The notes beneath the pieces were generated by a model. It was given only the letters and a program-made list of their open reading frames with translations, was not told the DNA's origin and did not search any database. The position numbers and the translations under genes are program-made. Source: JABDGZ01 sp964483785 (GTDB taxonomy: Bacteria > Omnitrophota > Gorgyraeia > Zapsychrales > Fredricksoniimonadaceae). From it: a DNA stretch of 64,000 nt. Each line of letters starts with the position of its first letter. Position 1 is the first letter of the stretch. Location of the stretch: NCBI GenBank assembly GCA_964483785.1, contig CAZACW010000008.1, positions 1 to 64,000 on the forward strand. The letters are read 5' to 3'. This document shows positions 44,153 through 52,901 of this stretch, one piece after another.

Positions 44153-44823
44153 AATCCAAAATTTCCCAGCAGCAAGCATACCGCTTGGGCACGGATTACC
44201 AATTCATCGAATCCTTGCGGCTCGGCCCCTGGACTTCGTATAGTTTGCTCCACGATCCCAAGCACATGGGCTTTGTGCTGGCCCGCTATAAATTTTGCGC
44301 CAAGATGCTGGAGGGCATGGAAAGGGTTTTGGAAGTCGGCTGCGGGGACGGCTTCGGCACGCCGGTGATCGCCCAGGCCGTCAAGCACGTGGTGGCCATT
44401 GAACCGGATGTGAGGCATATCAAGTCCAACCGCCAGCGGCTGGCCAAGATCAAGAACGTGGAATTTCGGGCCATGAGCATCTGTGACAGCGTGCCGCCGG
44501 AACAATTTGACGCGGCCTTTTCCATCGACGTGATCGAGCATTTGGACAGGCCTTTAAACAGGTCCTTTTTCGAAAACCAATGCGCCTGCCTCAAGGATGA
44601 CGGTGTCTGCATCGTGGGCACGCCCAATATCACGGCCAATAAGCACGCCTCCCCGCGCAGCCGCGTGCAGCACATCAATCTGCAGGGCCAGGCGAGCTTG
44701 AAAAAAATGATGTCCAAATATTTCCGGCGCGTCTTCATGTTCGGGATGAACGATGAAGTCCTGCACACCGGCTTTGCGCCGATGTGCCATTATATTTTTG
44801 GCATGGGCGTTGGGTTAAAATGA
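44149..44823 (+). CDS. Class I SAM-dependent methyltransferase
   Basis: 224 residues. Motif I VLEVGCGDGFGTPVIAQAV, motif II VVAIEPDVRHI, and post-I DAAFSIDVIEHLDRPLN, which places it in the Methyltransf_11/23 group. CIVGTPNITANKHASPRSR follows. Overlaps SDR and ThDP genes by 4 bases on each side. Probably methylates a sugar intermediate or glycan end; the substrate is unproven. Confidence 0.86.
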   Translation: MKSKISQQQAYRLGTDYQFIESLRLGPWTSYSLLHDPKHMGFVLARYKFCAKMLEGMERVLEVGCGDGFGTPVIAQAVKHVVAIEPDVRHIKSNRQRLAKIKNVEFRAMSICDSVPPEQFDAAFSIDVIEHLDRPLNRSFFENQCACLKDDGVCIVGTPNITANKHASPRSRVQHINLQGQASLKKMMSKYFRRVFMFGMNDEVLHTGFAPMCHYIFGMGVGLK

Positions 44824-46601
44824 AATTATCCGACTTTATCGCCGAGTTTTTGCATCAGCAGGGGACCAGGCACGTGTTTGTGGTCTCCGGCGGTGCCATC
44901 ATCCATTCCATTGATTCCGTGGCCAGGCATCCGGGCATGCATTATGTCTGCGTCCAGCATGAGCAGGCTGCGGGTGCTGCGGCAGACGCCTATTGGCGGA
45001 CCTGCGGCAAGGTGGGGGCCTTGATGGTCACCTCCGGTCCCGGCGCCACCAATCTCACGACCAGCCTCTGCAACGCTTATTTTGATTCCATTCCCTTGCT
45101 GTGCATCTGCGGCCAGGTCACCACCCCGCGCCTGCGGCCGAGCGCGAACTTGCGGCAGAAAGGTTTTCAGGAAACGGACATTGTTTCCTTGTTTTCGTCC
45201 ATCACCAAATATGTGTATCGTGTCATGGACCCTTATGAAATCAAATACCAACTGCAAAAGGCCTTGTATCTGGCCCAGGAAGGCCGTCCAGGGCCTGTGG
45301 CCTTGGACATTCCGGATGATCTGCAGCGCATGGACATTGATCCGGCCAAACTCAGGGAATTTATTCCCCCCTTTAAGACGCCAGCGAGGGACATGGCTTC
45401 TCAGCTTAAAACCCTGCTGGGCTGGATCGAAGAGGCCAAACGGCCTTTGGTGATTTACGGCGCCGGCATCCGCATCGCCGGGGTGATCGAACCTGCCCTG
45501 GAATTTTTGCGCAGCTTGAGCTTGCCTGCGGTTTTGACCTGGGGCGGCAAGGACATTATGGACCATGAGGATCCGCTGAACATGGGAGGGATCGGGGTCG
45601 TTGGCCCGCGCTGGGGCAATTTCGCCGCCCAGAACGCGGATCTGATCATCGCGGTGGGGACCAGGCTTTCCCAGATGATCACCGGCGGGAAAACCACCTT
45701 GTTCGCGCCCCATGCCAAAAAGGTCCTGGTTGACATCGACCCTTTTGAACTGCAGAAATTCACGGCCAATGATTTCCATTTGGATTTGGGGATTGAGAGC
45801 GCTTTTCCGGAATTTTTTCAGGCCTTAAACAAGGCCCTGCGTCCGCAGGAAGAGGAAGACCGTTATGCCTCCTGGCGCGCCCAGATCAGGGCCTGGGAAC
45901 AACAGTATCCGATTTGCCCGCCCTCTAAATATGAGCGGCAGGATTTTGTCGACGGCCATGTCTTTGTCAAAACCATTTCCAAGTTGAGCCGGGCCGATGA
46001 CATCTATATCGCGGACACCGGTGCCAATATTTCCTGGACCCTGCAGGCCATTGAGTTAAAACAAGGCCAGCGGATTTTTTCCGCCTGGAACCATACGCCC
46101 ATGGGCTATGCCCTTTCCGCGGCCGTCGGCGCGGCCTCAGCCGGCCCGCAAAGGATCTTGTGTTTGACCGGCGATGGGGGGCTGATGATGAATATCGAGG
46201 AGCTGGCCACCATCCGCCGCTATAATCTGGATGTCAAGCTCTTCATCTTCAACAACGGCGGCCACGCCATCCAGAAACAGACCATCGACACCTGGCTTAA
46301 GGCCCATTATGTCGCCGTGGATGAGCCCAGCGGTCTGGCCTTTCCGGATTTTGTCAAAACCGCCCAGGCCTTTCATCTGCCGGCCCTGAGGGCCTCCAAG
46401 CACGATGAGCTGGAATCCGTGGTCCGGCAGGCCTTGGACACGCCTGGGCCGGTAGTCTGCGATATCATCATCGACCCAGCCCAAAAAATCGAGCCCATGC
46501 TGAAATTCGGCAGCGGTCTCGAAGACTTAAACCCCAAACTTCCCGCTGAAGATATCGCGCGGATCATGGGCATCTCTAATTCGCTCGTCAATTCTCCCTG
46601 A
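44820..46601 (+). CDS. IlvB-like thiamine-pyrophosphate enzyme (surface-sugar type)
   Basis: 593 residues with three domains: N-terminal Pyr domain (FVVSGGAIIHSID, VQHEQAAGAAADAYWR with catalytic Glu), central domain (~190-325; PLVIYGAGIRIAGVIEPALE), C-terminal PP domain (CLTGDGGLMMNIEELATIRR, LFIFNNGGHAIQKQT; the GDG...NN ThDP motif). Overall it resembles acetolactate synthase large subunits, but no small subunit or ilv gene is nearby. Relatives in LPS clusters, such as the yersiniose enzyme YerE, add a two-carbon unit from pyruvate to a keto-sugar. ATG 44820 overlaps the upstream stop. Confidence 0.85.
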   Translation: MKLSDFIAEFLHQQGTRHVFVVSGGAIIHSIDSVARHPGMHYVCVQHEQAAGAAADAYWRTCGKVGALMVTSGPGATNLTTSLCNAYFDSIPLLCICGQVTTPRLRPSANLRQKGFQETDIVSLFSSITKYVYRVMDPYEIKYQLQKALYLAQEGRPGPVALDIPDDLQRMDIDPAKLREFIPPFKTPARDMASQLKTLLGWIEEAKRPLVIYGAGIRIAGVIEPALEFLRSLSLPAVLTWGGKDIMDHEDPLNMGGIGVVGPRWGNFAAQNADLIIAVGTRLSQMITGGKTTLFAPHAKKVLVDIDPFELQKFTANDFHLDLGIESAFPEFFQALNKALRPQEEEDRYASWRAQIRAWEQQYPICPPSKYERQDFVDGHVFVKTISKLSRADDIYIADTGANISWTLQAIELKQGQRIFSAWNHTPMGYALSAAVGAASAGPQRILCLTGDGGLMMNIEELATIRRYNLDVKLFIFNNGGHAIQKQTIDTWLKAHYVAVDEPSGLAFPDFVKTAQAFHLPALRASKHDELESVVRQALDTPGPVVCDIIIDPAQKIEPMLKFGSGLEDLNPKLPAEDIARIMGISNSLVNSP

Positions 46602-46611
46602 AAGTCCTGCC

Positions 46612-47325
46612 ATGGCTGACGGAGTCACCATAGTCATTCCCGCGTTCAGGGAAGAAGGCAACATTGAAGCCGCGCTCGACAATGCGGTCAACGTGGCCAA
46701 AAGCATTACGCCTGATTACGAAATCATCGTGGTGGATGACGGCAGCCCGGACAGCACCGGGGATTTCGCCCGCCTCAAGGCCCAGGTCAATCCCAAGATC
46801 AAGGTGGCGGTGAATGCCTCCAATGAAGGCTTCGGCTACTCTTTTGCCCGGGGCGTTCAAATGGCCTCCAAGGAATTCATCACCGTGTTTCCCGGCGACA
46901 ATGACATGGCGGCCCGCTCCCTGCAGGATTTGCTCGAGGCGCGCGGCTCCGCGGATCTGGTCATCTCCTACATGCAAAAGACCAGGAAACGCTCCTTGTT
47001 CCGGCGTTTTGTGTCCAAGGTCTTTGTCATCACCATGAATTTTTTCTTCCGGCTGGATTTGAAATATTACAACGGCAGTTTCATCTGCCGCCGGACCTTG
47101 CTTCAGGCCATTCCCATCAAATCCACGGGATTGGCGGCCCTGGCGGAATGCACCGTGCGTTTGTTAAAGAAGGGGGTGAGCTGGCGCGCGATCTATTTCG
47201 AACATACCGGCCGCCGCCACGAGAAGTCCAAGGCCTTTCATTTCAAGAGCATCATGGCTGTGCTTAAAACCTACTGGATCTTATGGCAGGACATTTATTT
47301 TCCAGCCCCTTCCCATAATGTTTAG
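46612..47325 (+). CDS. GT2 family glycosyltransferase
   Basis: 237 residues. VTIVIPAFREEGNIEAALDN, IIVVDDGSPDSTGDFA, ASNEGFGYSFARGVQMA and FPGDNDMAARSLQDLL (the DxD-like site) are standard for GT2 polyprenyl-phosphate sugar synthases. It ends with two hydrophobic stretches but no full membrane domain. Overlaps the GT-C gene by 8 bases. A polyprenyl-P-sugar synthase feeding that GT-C enzyme is the simplest reading. Confidence 0.86.
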   Translation: MADGVTIVIPAFREEGNIEAALDNAVNVAKSITPDYEIIVVDDGSPDSTGDFARLKAQVNPKIKVAVNASNEGFGYSFARGVQMASKEFITVFPGDNDMAARSLQDLLEARGSADLVISYMQKTRKRSLFRRFVSKVFVITMNFFFRLDLKYYNGSFICRRTLLQAIPIKSTGLAALAECTVRLLKKGVSWRAIYFEHTGRRHEKSKAFHFKSIMAVLKTYWILWQDIYFPAPSHNV

Positions 47326-48916
47326 AAATCCTCTTCTTATGGCGTTTGGCCTTGGCCTGGCGGCGCTGGCCGGGATTGTTCTGCGTTTTCATCATATCGG
47401 CACGGCCCAATTCCTTTTTTACGATGAGGGCATGTACTTAGGGTATAACCGGGCTTTTTTGAATCTGGTGGCCAATAATCCTCCGCATCATTTTCAGGAA
47501 TTGGCCATCATCCTTTCCCTGATGCTTAAAACCGCCTTGTCCACGGCCAAGGCCCTTTGGTTTTTTATTTTGAGCCTAAGGGTCTTTGTGTTCGGCCCTC
47601 AGGCCTGGGCCTTTGCCCGCTGGGTCTCTGCTTTCAGCGGCCTGGCCACGGTCGTGGTCTTGTATTTTTGGGCCGGACGCGTTTTTAAATCTCAGCGCAT
47701 CGCCATTTTAAGCGCGCTGATCCTGCTTTTTCTGCCCAGCCATGTATTTTATTCAAGATCAGGCATGCAGGAGGCGCTGAGCACCTTATTATTTTTAGGC
47801 GCGGTTTATTTCTATATGCTGGAGGCCCGCCTCCGCTGGCCTTTGTTTGTTTCAGCGTTTTTGCTGGCTGCCGTGTATTTGACCAATTACCGCATGATCA
47901 TCGCGCCGGTCTTTATGGCTTTTATCGAATATTTCGGCGCCTTTGAGCAGGGGACTTTTCAATCTAAAAAACACTGGCAGAAATTGGCTGTGTTTGCCGT
48001 TGTTTACGGCATCCTGATCTTAGGGGCAGGCAGCCTTTATGGGGGCATCAATCTGTATGTCAATTTTGCCTGGATGTTTCACCAGGCCCAGGATGCCGGC
48101 GGAAAATTCAATCCCGTCAATTTTATTTCCTATCCTTATGATGTGTTTGCCCTGGAAGGCATTGGCTTGGCCTGTTTTTTCTGGGCGAATCTTTATTTGG
48201 TGAAATTAAAAGAATACACGAAACTACTGCCCTTTGGCCTGGTCGTTCTGCAGATGGTGCTTTTTTCCTTTGCTGCGGAAAAAGGGGCCAGGTATCTGTG
48301 CGTGATGCTGCCCTTCATGGCCTGCGCTGCGGCCGTGGTGCTGGATGATGCCTGGCAAAGGTTCAAAGCCGCAAGGGGTTGGATATTGGTCTTGTCCGCC
48401 GTGGCAGCGGCCGGCATGGTTTATACGTGCGCCGTCTTGGCTGCAGCCAGGACAGATTATGGCGAGGCGGTGCGTTTTCTGCTGGAGCGTGATCCCCGGG
48501 CCTCGATCATCAGCACCCAGCCTTTAGTGGAAGGTTTGTATGTCACAGATGAGCGGCAAATCCTGCCATGCCCCAAGGACCTCAGTGCCTTGGTTTCCTT
48601 GTATCAACAGGGGGCGAGGTATTTGGTCCTGGATCCGCAGGCCTATATATCCTGGACAGCTGATGGACGGAGATTCTCGCCGCCGTTGATCGATTTTTTG
48701 AACATCACGCTTAAAACGGTTGCGCCGATTAAAACCTACGATCATCTGAATTCCGTATTATTGGGCCGTTTTGTTTTGGACCATAATGAGCAAATCCTGG
48801 ATTCTTTGTCGTTTTTGTCCCACGCTTCCCAGGAAGGGTTTGGTAAGATCAGGATTTACGCCTTAAATGATGTCTTTTTCAGCCTGAAGCAGGCCCACGC
48901 GGCGGGATTAATATAG
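47318..48916 (+). CDS. GT-C membrane glycosyltransferase (ArnT/PMT-like)
   Basis: 532 residues with about ten transmembrane helices in the first 380 residues (LLMAFGLGLAALAGIVLRF, LSALILLFLPSHVFYS, FVSAFLLAAVYLTNY) and a C-terminal soluble domain. The first extracytoplasmic loop carries the Asp-Glu motif QFLFYDEGMYLG, the presumed catalytic site, as in ArnT and PMT enzymes using polyprenyl-phosphate sugars. FYSRSGMQEALSTLLFLGA is also typical. Last gene of the operon; a hairpin terminator overlaps its stop codon. Confidence 0.86.
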   Translation: MFRNPLLMAFGLGLAALAGIVLRFHHIGTAQFLFYDEGMYLGYNRAFLNLVANNPPHHFQELAIILSLMLKTALSTAKALWFFILSLRVFVFGPQAWAFARWVSAFSGLATVVVLYFWAGRVFKSQRIAILSALILLFLPSHVFYSRSGMQEALSTLLFLGAVYFYMLEARLRWPLFVSAFLLAAVYLTNYRMIIAPVFMAFIEYFGAFEQGTFQSKKHWQKLAVFAVVYGILILGAGSLYGGINLYVNFAWMFHQAQDAGGKFNPVNFISYPYDVFALEGIGLACFFWANLYLVKLKEYTKLLPFGLVVLQMVLFSFAAEKGARYLCVMLPFMACAAAVVLDDAWQRFKAARGWILVLSAVAAAGMVYTCAVLAAARTDYGEAVRFLLERDPRASIISTQPLVEGLYVTDERQILPCPKDLSALVSLYQQGARYLVLDPQAYISWTADGRRFSPPLIDFLNITLKTVAPIKTYDHLNSVLLGRFVLDHNEQILDSLSFLSHASQEGFGKIRIYALNDVFFSLKQAHAAGLI

Positions 48917-48936
48917 GGGACAGCGCCCTATTTTTA
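48913..48936 (+). terminator. Rho-independent terminator (GGGGACAGCGCCC family)
   Basis: ATAGGG pairs with CCCTAT around GACAGCG, followed by TTTTATTAT. It overlaps the GT-C stop codon. GACAGCGCCCTATTTTT recurs inverted at 49192-49208, so the hairpin is also one end of a repeat-bounded segment. Confidence 0.75.
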
Positions 48937-49222
48937 TTATAAGTTTTCATATTTTATAAGGACGGCTTAACGGTGTTGCGCAAGAAACAATCAGGGGTTT
49001 TTCGCCAAAAGTCGGCAAGGTTTTACAACCTCCACAACCCCGGAGGTTGTGATGGTTTGAAGTCCATCACAACCTCCGGGGTTGTGGAGGTTCGTCGCCG
49101 TGAAAAAACATATCCTTGCATGCCTATAGATAGCGTTATGTCGAACTGACGTTAATATAGAGAACAGAGTCCTCTGTTCCAAACAAATTAAAAAAATAGG
49201 GCGCTGTCTTTCATATTCAAGA
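48917..49222. repeat. Repeat-filled intergenic segment bounded by 17-bp inverted repeats
   Basis: No gene is supportable. In order: the right half of the terminator; a pair of ACAACC units forming one hairpin with 29-base perfect arms (49027-49055 and 49064-49092, 8-base loop); a 51-bp repeat (49106-49156) shared with 23637-23687; a small hairpin GAACAGAG-TC-CTCTGTTC (49162-49179); and the inverted copy of the terminator sequence (49192-49208). It looks like a nest of miniature elements. Confidence 0.8.
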
Positions 49223-49228
49223 TATAAT
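49223..49228 (+). promoter_or_regulatory. -10 box upstream of glycogen phosphorylase (leaderless type)
   Basis: A consensus TATAAT ends 7 bases before the ATG at 49236, with no Shine-Dalgarno sequence. No good -35 is visible, as the repeat at 49192-49208 occupies that position. Confidence 0.55.
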
Positions 49229-49235
49229 ACAACCC

Positions 49236-51233
49236 ATGACTTACCAGGAATTCGTCCAGCAGATCGAAAATTTCGACGGGCAATACAGCAAGGACATCAA
49301 CGCTTCCACCTATTTTTCCTTTCCCATGGCCCCGCTCTTGGAAGCCGAAACCAAGCTGGCCCAAACAGAGACGCGCTCCATTGCTTATTTTTCCATGGAA
49401 TACGGCCTGGCGCCGAGCATTTACAATACCTTTGCGCTCAACCGGCCCCTGAGCGAGAAGAACACCTTTTACAAACATCAGGTTTTTTCCAATTACTGGA
49501 TCTCCGACTATGTGTTTAAGATCAATATCCAGAAAATGCTCGACATCCCCATTTACAGCGGCGGCCTGGGGGTATTGGCCGGGGACACGGTCAAGAGCAT
49601 CGCGGATTTAGGCCTCTCTGTCGTGGCCTTTGGGATCTTATGGAACAAGGGATATTTCAAGCAGAATTTTTGGTACAAATACGGACAGGTCCCCGAGGAG
49701 CTTGCCTGGGACCCGCAGTCCTATCCGGGGCTGATCCCCTTAAAGAACCGGATCCGCATGAAGACCAAGGAGGGAGACCTTCTTTTGCGTTTATGGAAAT
49801 ATTATGTGTACAGTTACGACAAAAAACAGGTGGTCCCCCTGGTGCTCTTGGACTCCAATCTTCCTGAAAATAAAGAGGCGTTCAGGAAATTGACCGACCA
49901 GCTCTACCGCAGTGACCAGGTGTTTTGGCGCATCCTGCAGCGCTCCATCCTCGGCATAGGCGGCATGAAGGCCATTGATGAACTGCAGTATAAGGTCGAT
50001 TGCTATCATTTGAACGAGGGCCACGCGGCTTTTGCCTTGGTGGAAAAATATGTGCAGCTGGCGGACAAGTCCAGGATGGAGGCTGAAAAGAAAAAATTCG
50101 TATACACCTGCCACACGCCCGTGGCTGCCGGCCATGACCGTTTCCATATCAACGATTTAAAGGGGATTTTTACCGACGAATATGTCCAGGCGGCCGAGAA
50201 ATTCGGCAAGGAAAACGCCGCTTCCCAGGACGTGAATTTGACCTACATTTGCCTGGACAATTGCCGGCATGTCAATGCCGTGGCCCAAAAGCACGGTCAG
50301 ATCATGCGCCTGCAGTTTCCCGCCTTTGCCAAGCGCATCGATGCCATCACCAACGGCGTGCACGCCCATACCTGGGTGTCGGAGAGCTTTGCCCGTCTTT
50401 TTGACAATTACGCCCGGGTCTTCGGCGATTGGCGCCGGGACCCCCGCCGCCTGGAGGAAGCCGGCCGGCTCATCGAGGATGAGAATTTTAGGAAGGACAT
50501 TTTTGAAGCGCACCAGGCCAATAAGCGCCAGCTGTTGAATGTGGTCAAATATTGGAAACTGCAGGAAGATATCCTGACGATCTGCTGGGCCCGCAGAATC
50601 ACCAATTATAAAAGGCCGTCCCTGCTTTTTCATCATGTCCACGAGATCCTTAACATCGCCCAGAAGGCAGGGCCTTTGCAGATCATCATCGCCGGCAAAT
50701 CCCATCCCATGGACACCATGGGCGCCAAGCACATTCAAAACATCATGGACCATGTGGACCAGCTCAACAAGCAGTTTAAGTCCGTCAAGGTGCTGGTCCT
50801 GGAAAATTATGACACGTATTTCGGCAAGCTGTTAAGCAATTCCGTGGATGTTTGGCTTAACAATCCCTTGCCGCCCTTTGAGGCCTCCGGCACCAGCGGC
50901 ATGAAGGCCATTCTTAACGGAGTGGTGCAGCTGTCCACCCTGGACGGGTGGGTGGTGGAGGCGCAAGAGGACAATATCGGCTGGATTTTCGGCTACCGCC
51001 ATCAGGGCCCTGAGATCGGCGATGAAGGCCAATTGCGCCTGGAGGAGGATTCCAAGGCCTTGTACGCGGCCCTGCGGGACGTGACCGGGCTTTATTACCG
51101 CACGAACAAAAACGGCGCCGTTGATATCCACAGCCCATGGATCGACAAGATGATCCATTGCGTGCGCCGCGGCGGATTTTTCAACACCCAGCGCATGGTG
51201 CAGGAATACCATGCCAAGATGTGGGCCGCTTGA
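49236..51233 (+). CDS. glgP: Alpha-glucan (glycogen) phosphorylase, short form
   Basis: 665 residues, GT35, PLP-dependent, in the shorter TIGR02094-type group without the mammalian-type N-terminal extension. Motifs: AYFSMEYGLAPSIYNTF, YSGGLGVLAGDTVKS, LNEGHAAFALVEKY, HTPVAAGHDRF, ITNGVHAHTWV, ARRITNYKRP and the PLP-Lys region EASGTSGMKAILNGVVQLS. Releases glucose-1-phosphate from storage glucan. The stop is followed one base later by thyA, so they are co-transcribed. Confidence 0.95.
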   Translation: MTYQEFVQQIENFDGQYSKDINASTYFSFPMAPLLEAETKLAQTETRSIAYFSMEYGLAPSIYNTFALNRPLSEKNTFYKHQVFSNYWISDYVFKINIQKMLDIPIYSGGLGVLAGDTVKSIADLGLSVVAFGILWNKGYFKQNFWYKYGQVPEELAWDPQSYPGLIPLKNRIRMKTKEGDLLLRLWKYYVYSYDKKQVVPLVLLDSNLPENKEAFRKLTDQLYRSDQVFWRILQRSILGIGGMKAIDELQYKVDCYHLNEGHAAFALVEKYVQLADKSRMEAEKKKFVYTCHTPVAAGHDRFHINDLKGIFTDEYVQAAEKFGKENAASQDVNLTYICLDNCRHVNAVAQKHGQIMRLQFPAFAKRIDAITNGVHAHTWVSESFARLFDNYARVFGDWRRDPRRLEEAGRLIEDENFRKDIFEAHQANKRQLLNVVKYWKLQEDILTICWARRITNYKRPSLLFHHVHEILNIAQKAGPLQIIIAGKSHPMDTMGAKHIQNIMDHVDQLNKQFKSVKVLVLENYDTYFGKLLSNSVDVWLNNPLPPFEASGTSGMKAILNGVVQLSTLDGWVVEAQEDNIGWIFGYRHQGPEIGDEGQLRLEEDSKALYAALRDVTGLYYRTNKNGAVDIHSPWIDKMIHCVRRGGFFNTQRMVQEYHAKMWAA

Positions 51234-51234
51234 T

Positions 51235-52050
51235 ATGCGTCAGTACTTAGACCTTGTTAGGCACATATTGGAGCACGGCGAGCGCAAGGAGGACCGCACC
51301 GGCACCGGGACCATGTCCATTTTCGGTTACCAGTGCAAATATGATCTGCGTGACGGCTTTCCGCTGTTGACCACCAAAAAGGTGCTGTTTGAGGCCCTGG
51401 TCTATGAACTGCTGTGGTTTCTGCGGGGCAGTACCAATATCCATGATGATTTAACACAGCACACGCCCATTTGGAACGCCTGGGCCTCGCCCGACGGAGA
51501 ATTAGGCCCGGTGTACGGGTACCAGTGGCGCAAATGGGAAAAATTCGTTTTGGATGAAAAGACCGGGGCCTTTCGCAAAGAGCATATCGACCAGGTCCAA
51601 AATGCCCTGCATCTGATCAAGACCAACCCGGATTCCCGCAGGATCATTGTCAGCGCCTGGAACGTTGCGGATATCGACCGCATGGCCCTGCCGCCCTGCC
51701 ACGCCTTTATCCAATTCTATGTGGTCAACGGCCGTCTGGACTGCCAATTGTACCAGCGCTCGGCGGACGTGGCCTTAGGCGTCCCGTTTAACATCGCCAG
51801 TTACGCCCTGCTCATGAGCATGGCTGCCATGGAATGCGGTCTTACACCGGGCATCTTTGTGCATACGCTGGGGGACGCGCATATTTATCTTAACCACATC
51901 GAAGGCTTAAAGCTCCAGCTGGAGCGCACGCCGACGGCCCTGCCGCGCCTTGTGCTGCCTAAAAAAAATGTCCTGGATTTTACCTTTGCCGACATTCAAT
52001 TGATGGGTTATCAGCCGGCCCCGTTCATCAAATTTCCTATCGCCGTATAA
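51235..52050 (+). CDS. thyA: Thymidylate synthase
   Basis: 271 residues. Starts MRQYLDLVRHILEHGERKED, with folate and phosphate-binding RTGTGTMSIFGYQ, the catalytic Cys in ALPPCHAFIQFYV, YQRSADVALGVPFNIASYA and LGDAHIYLNHIEGL. Full-length, all catalytic residues present. Methylates dUMP using methylene-tetrahydrofolate. ATG 51235 lies one base after the glgP stop. It pairs with folA downstream, which recycles the dihydrofolate made here. Confidence 0.97.
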   Translation: MRQYLDLVRHILEHGERKEDRTGTGTMSIFGYQCKYDLRDGFPLLTTKKVLFEALVYELLWFLRGSTNIHDDLTQHTPIWNAWASPDGELGPVYGYQWRKWEKFVLDEKTGAFRKEHIDQVQNALHLIKTNPDSRRIIVSAWNVADIDRMALPPCHAFIQFYVVNGRLDCQLYQRSADVALGVPFNIASYALLMSMAAMECGLTPGIFVHTLGDAHIYLNHIEGLKLQLERTPTALPRLVLPKKNVLDFTFADIQLMGYQPAPFIKFPIAV

Positions 52051-52089
52051 GCCGGGAGGGCCCGATGTACGCGGGCGCACACCAAGTCC

Positions 52090-52614
52090 ATGAGACCATT
52101 TTCGATCATTGTTGCTTTTGATGCCAAATACGGGATCGGCAAAAACGGCCGTCTGGCCTGGGACCTGCCTTCGGATTTAAAATATTTCAAAGAGATCACG
52201 ACGCGCGTAAGCCATCCTTCCAAGAAAAACGCCGTGATCATGGGGCGCAAGACCTGGGACTCCTTGCCGCCGAAATACAGGCCCTTGCCTGGGCGCGTCA
52301 ATGTGGTTTTGAGCCATTCGGCTGTTTTGGATCTGCCTGCGGGCGTCCATGCCGCCCAAAGCCTTGAACAAGCCATCGCCCTTTTGCCTGCCGCAGAGAT
52401 CGAAGATATATTCGTCATCGGCGGTTCCCAGATTTTCAGCCTGGCCCTGGCGCATCCCAGCTGCCTGCGCCTTTACGTGACCCATGTGCAAGGGGATTTT
52501 GCCTGCGATGTCTTTTTTCCTGCCATCAGCCTGCAATTTATGCTCATCAGCGCTTCGGAAAATTTAATGGAAAACGGGACCAGTTATCAATTTTCCATCT
52601 ATATGCGCCAATGA
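52090..52614 (+). CDS. folA: Dihydrofolate reductase
   Basis: 174 residues. IIVAFDAKYGIGKNGRLAWD (cofactor and Met20-like loop), LPSDLKYFKEIT with the acidic active-site residue, VIMGRKTWDSLPPKYRPLPG, and IFVIGGSQIFSLAL. Regenerates tetrahydrofolate after ThyA. Typical length. Confidence 0.95.
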   Translation: MRPFSIIVAFDAKYGIGKNGRLAWDLPSDLKYFKEITTRVSHPSKKNAVIMGRKTWDSLPPKYRPLPGRVNVVLSHSAVLDLPAGVHAAQSLEQAIALLPAAEIEDIFVIGGSQIFSLALAHPSCLRLYVTHVQGDFACDVFFPAISLQFMLISASENLMENGTSYQFSIYMRQ

Positions 52615-52639
52615 TTTTGTTCGATTTTTCCTTGTTTTT

Positions 52640-52653
52640 AGAAAGCGCTTTCT
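52640..52653. repeat. 14-bp perfect palindrome after folA
   Basis: AGAAAGCGCTTTCT, 26 bases past the folA stop. It has no loop and no T-run, so a terminator role is doubtful. Confidence 0.4.
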
Positions 52654-52824
52654 TCCAACCGCCTGATTTGATCCTAACTTTTTTCAGAACAAGGGGATAT
52701 GCCCTTTTCTTTCAGGGAAGAAATTCCGATTTTTCGTATTTTAGATGAAGTAAACCGGTTTTTTTTGCGATATACTTTTAATTAAGTTCGTGCAGTTATG
52801 ATTTTTATCCTTATGTTGCGCTGT

Positions 52825-52892
52825 CCATAGAGTATTGACGAAGAAGTTTTTCGTTTCTATATAGTGGGTCTTAAGCTGGTCGAACTCTATGG
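52825..52892 (+). promoter_or_regulatory. Promoter of the response regulator gene, flanked by a 9-bp inverted repeat
   Basis: TTGACG (52835-52840), 17-base spacer, TATATA (52858-52863). CCATAGAGT (52825-52833) just upstream is the exact complement of ACTCTATGG (52884-52892), which abuts the GGAGGTG ribosome site of the TTG start. The arms enclose the whole promoter, so they could hold a dimeric regulator or favour DNA looping. The upstream 150 bases are AT-rich and without a gene. Confidence 0.65.
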
Positions 52893-52901
52893 AGGTGCGC
52901 C

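Noticed and set aside
44826..45779. A 317-codon minus-strand frame opposite the IlvB-like gene
   Set aside because: Shadow of the ThDP enzyme, whose motifs are on the plus strand.
44820..46601. Acetolactate synthase of branched-chain amino acid synthesis
   Set aside because: No ilvN/ilvC neighbours; position inside a glycan operon favours a sugar-modifying ThDP enzyme, though this is not proven.
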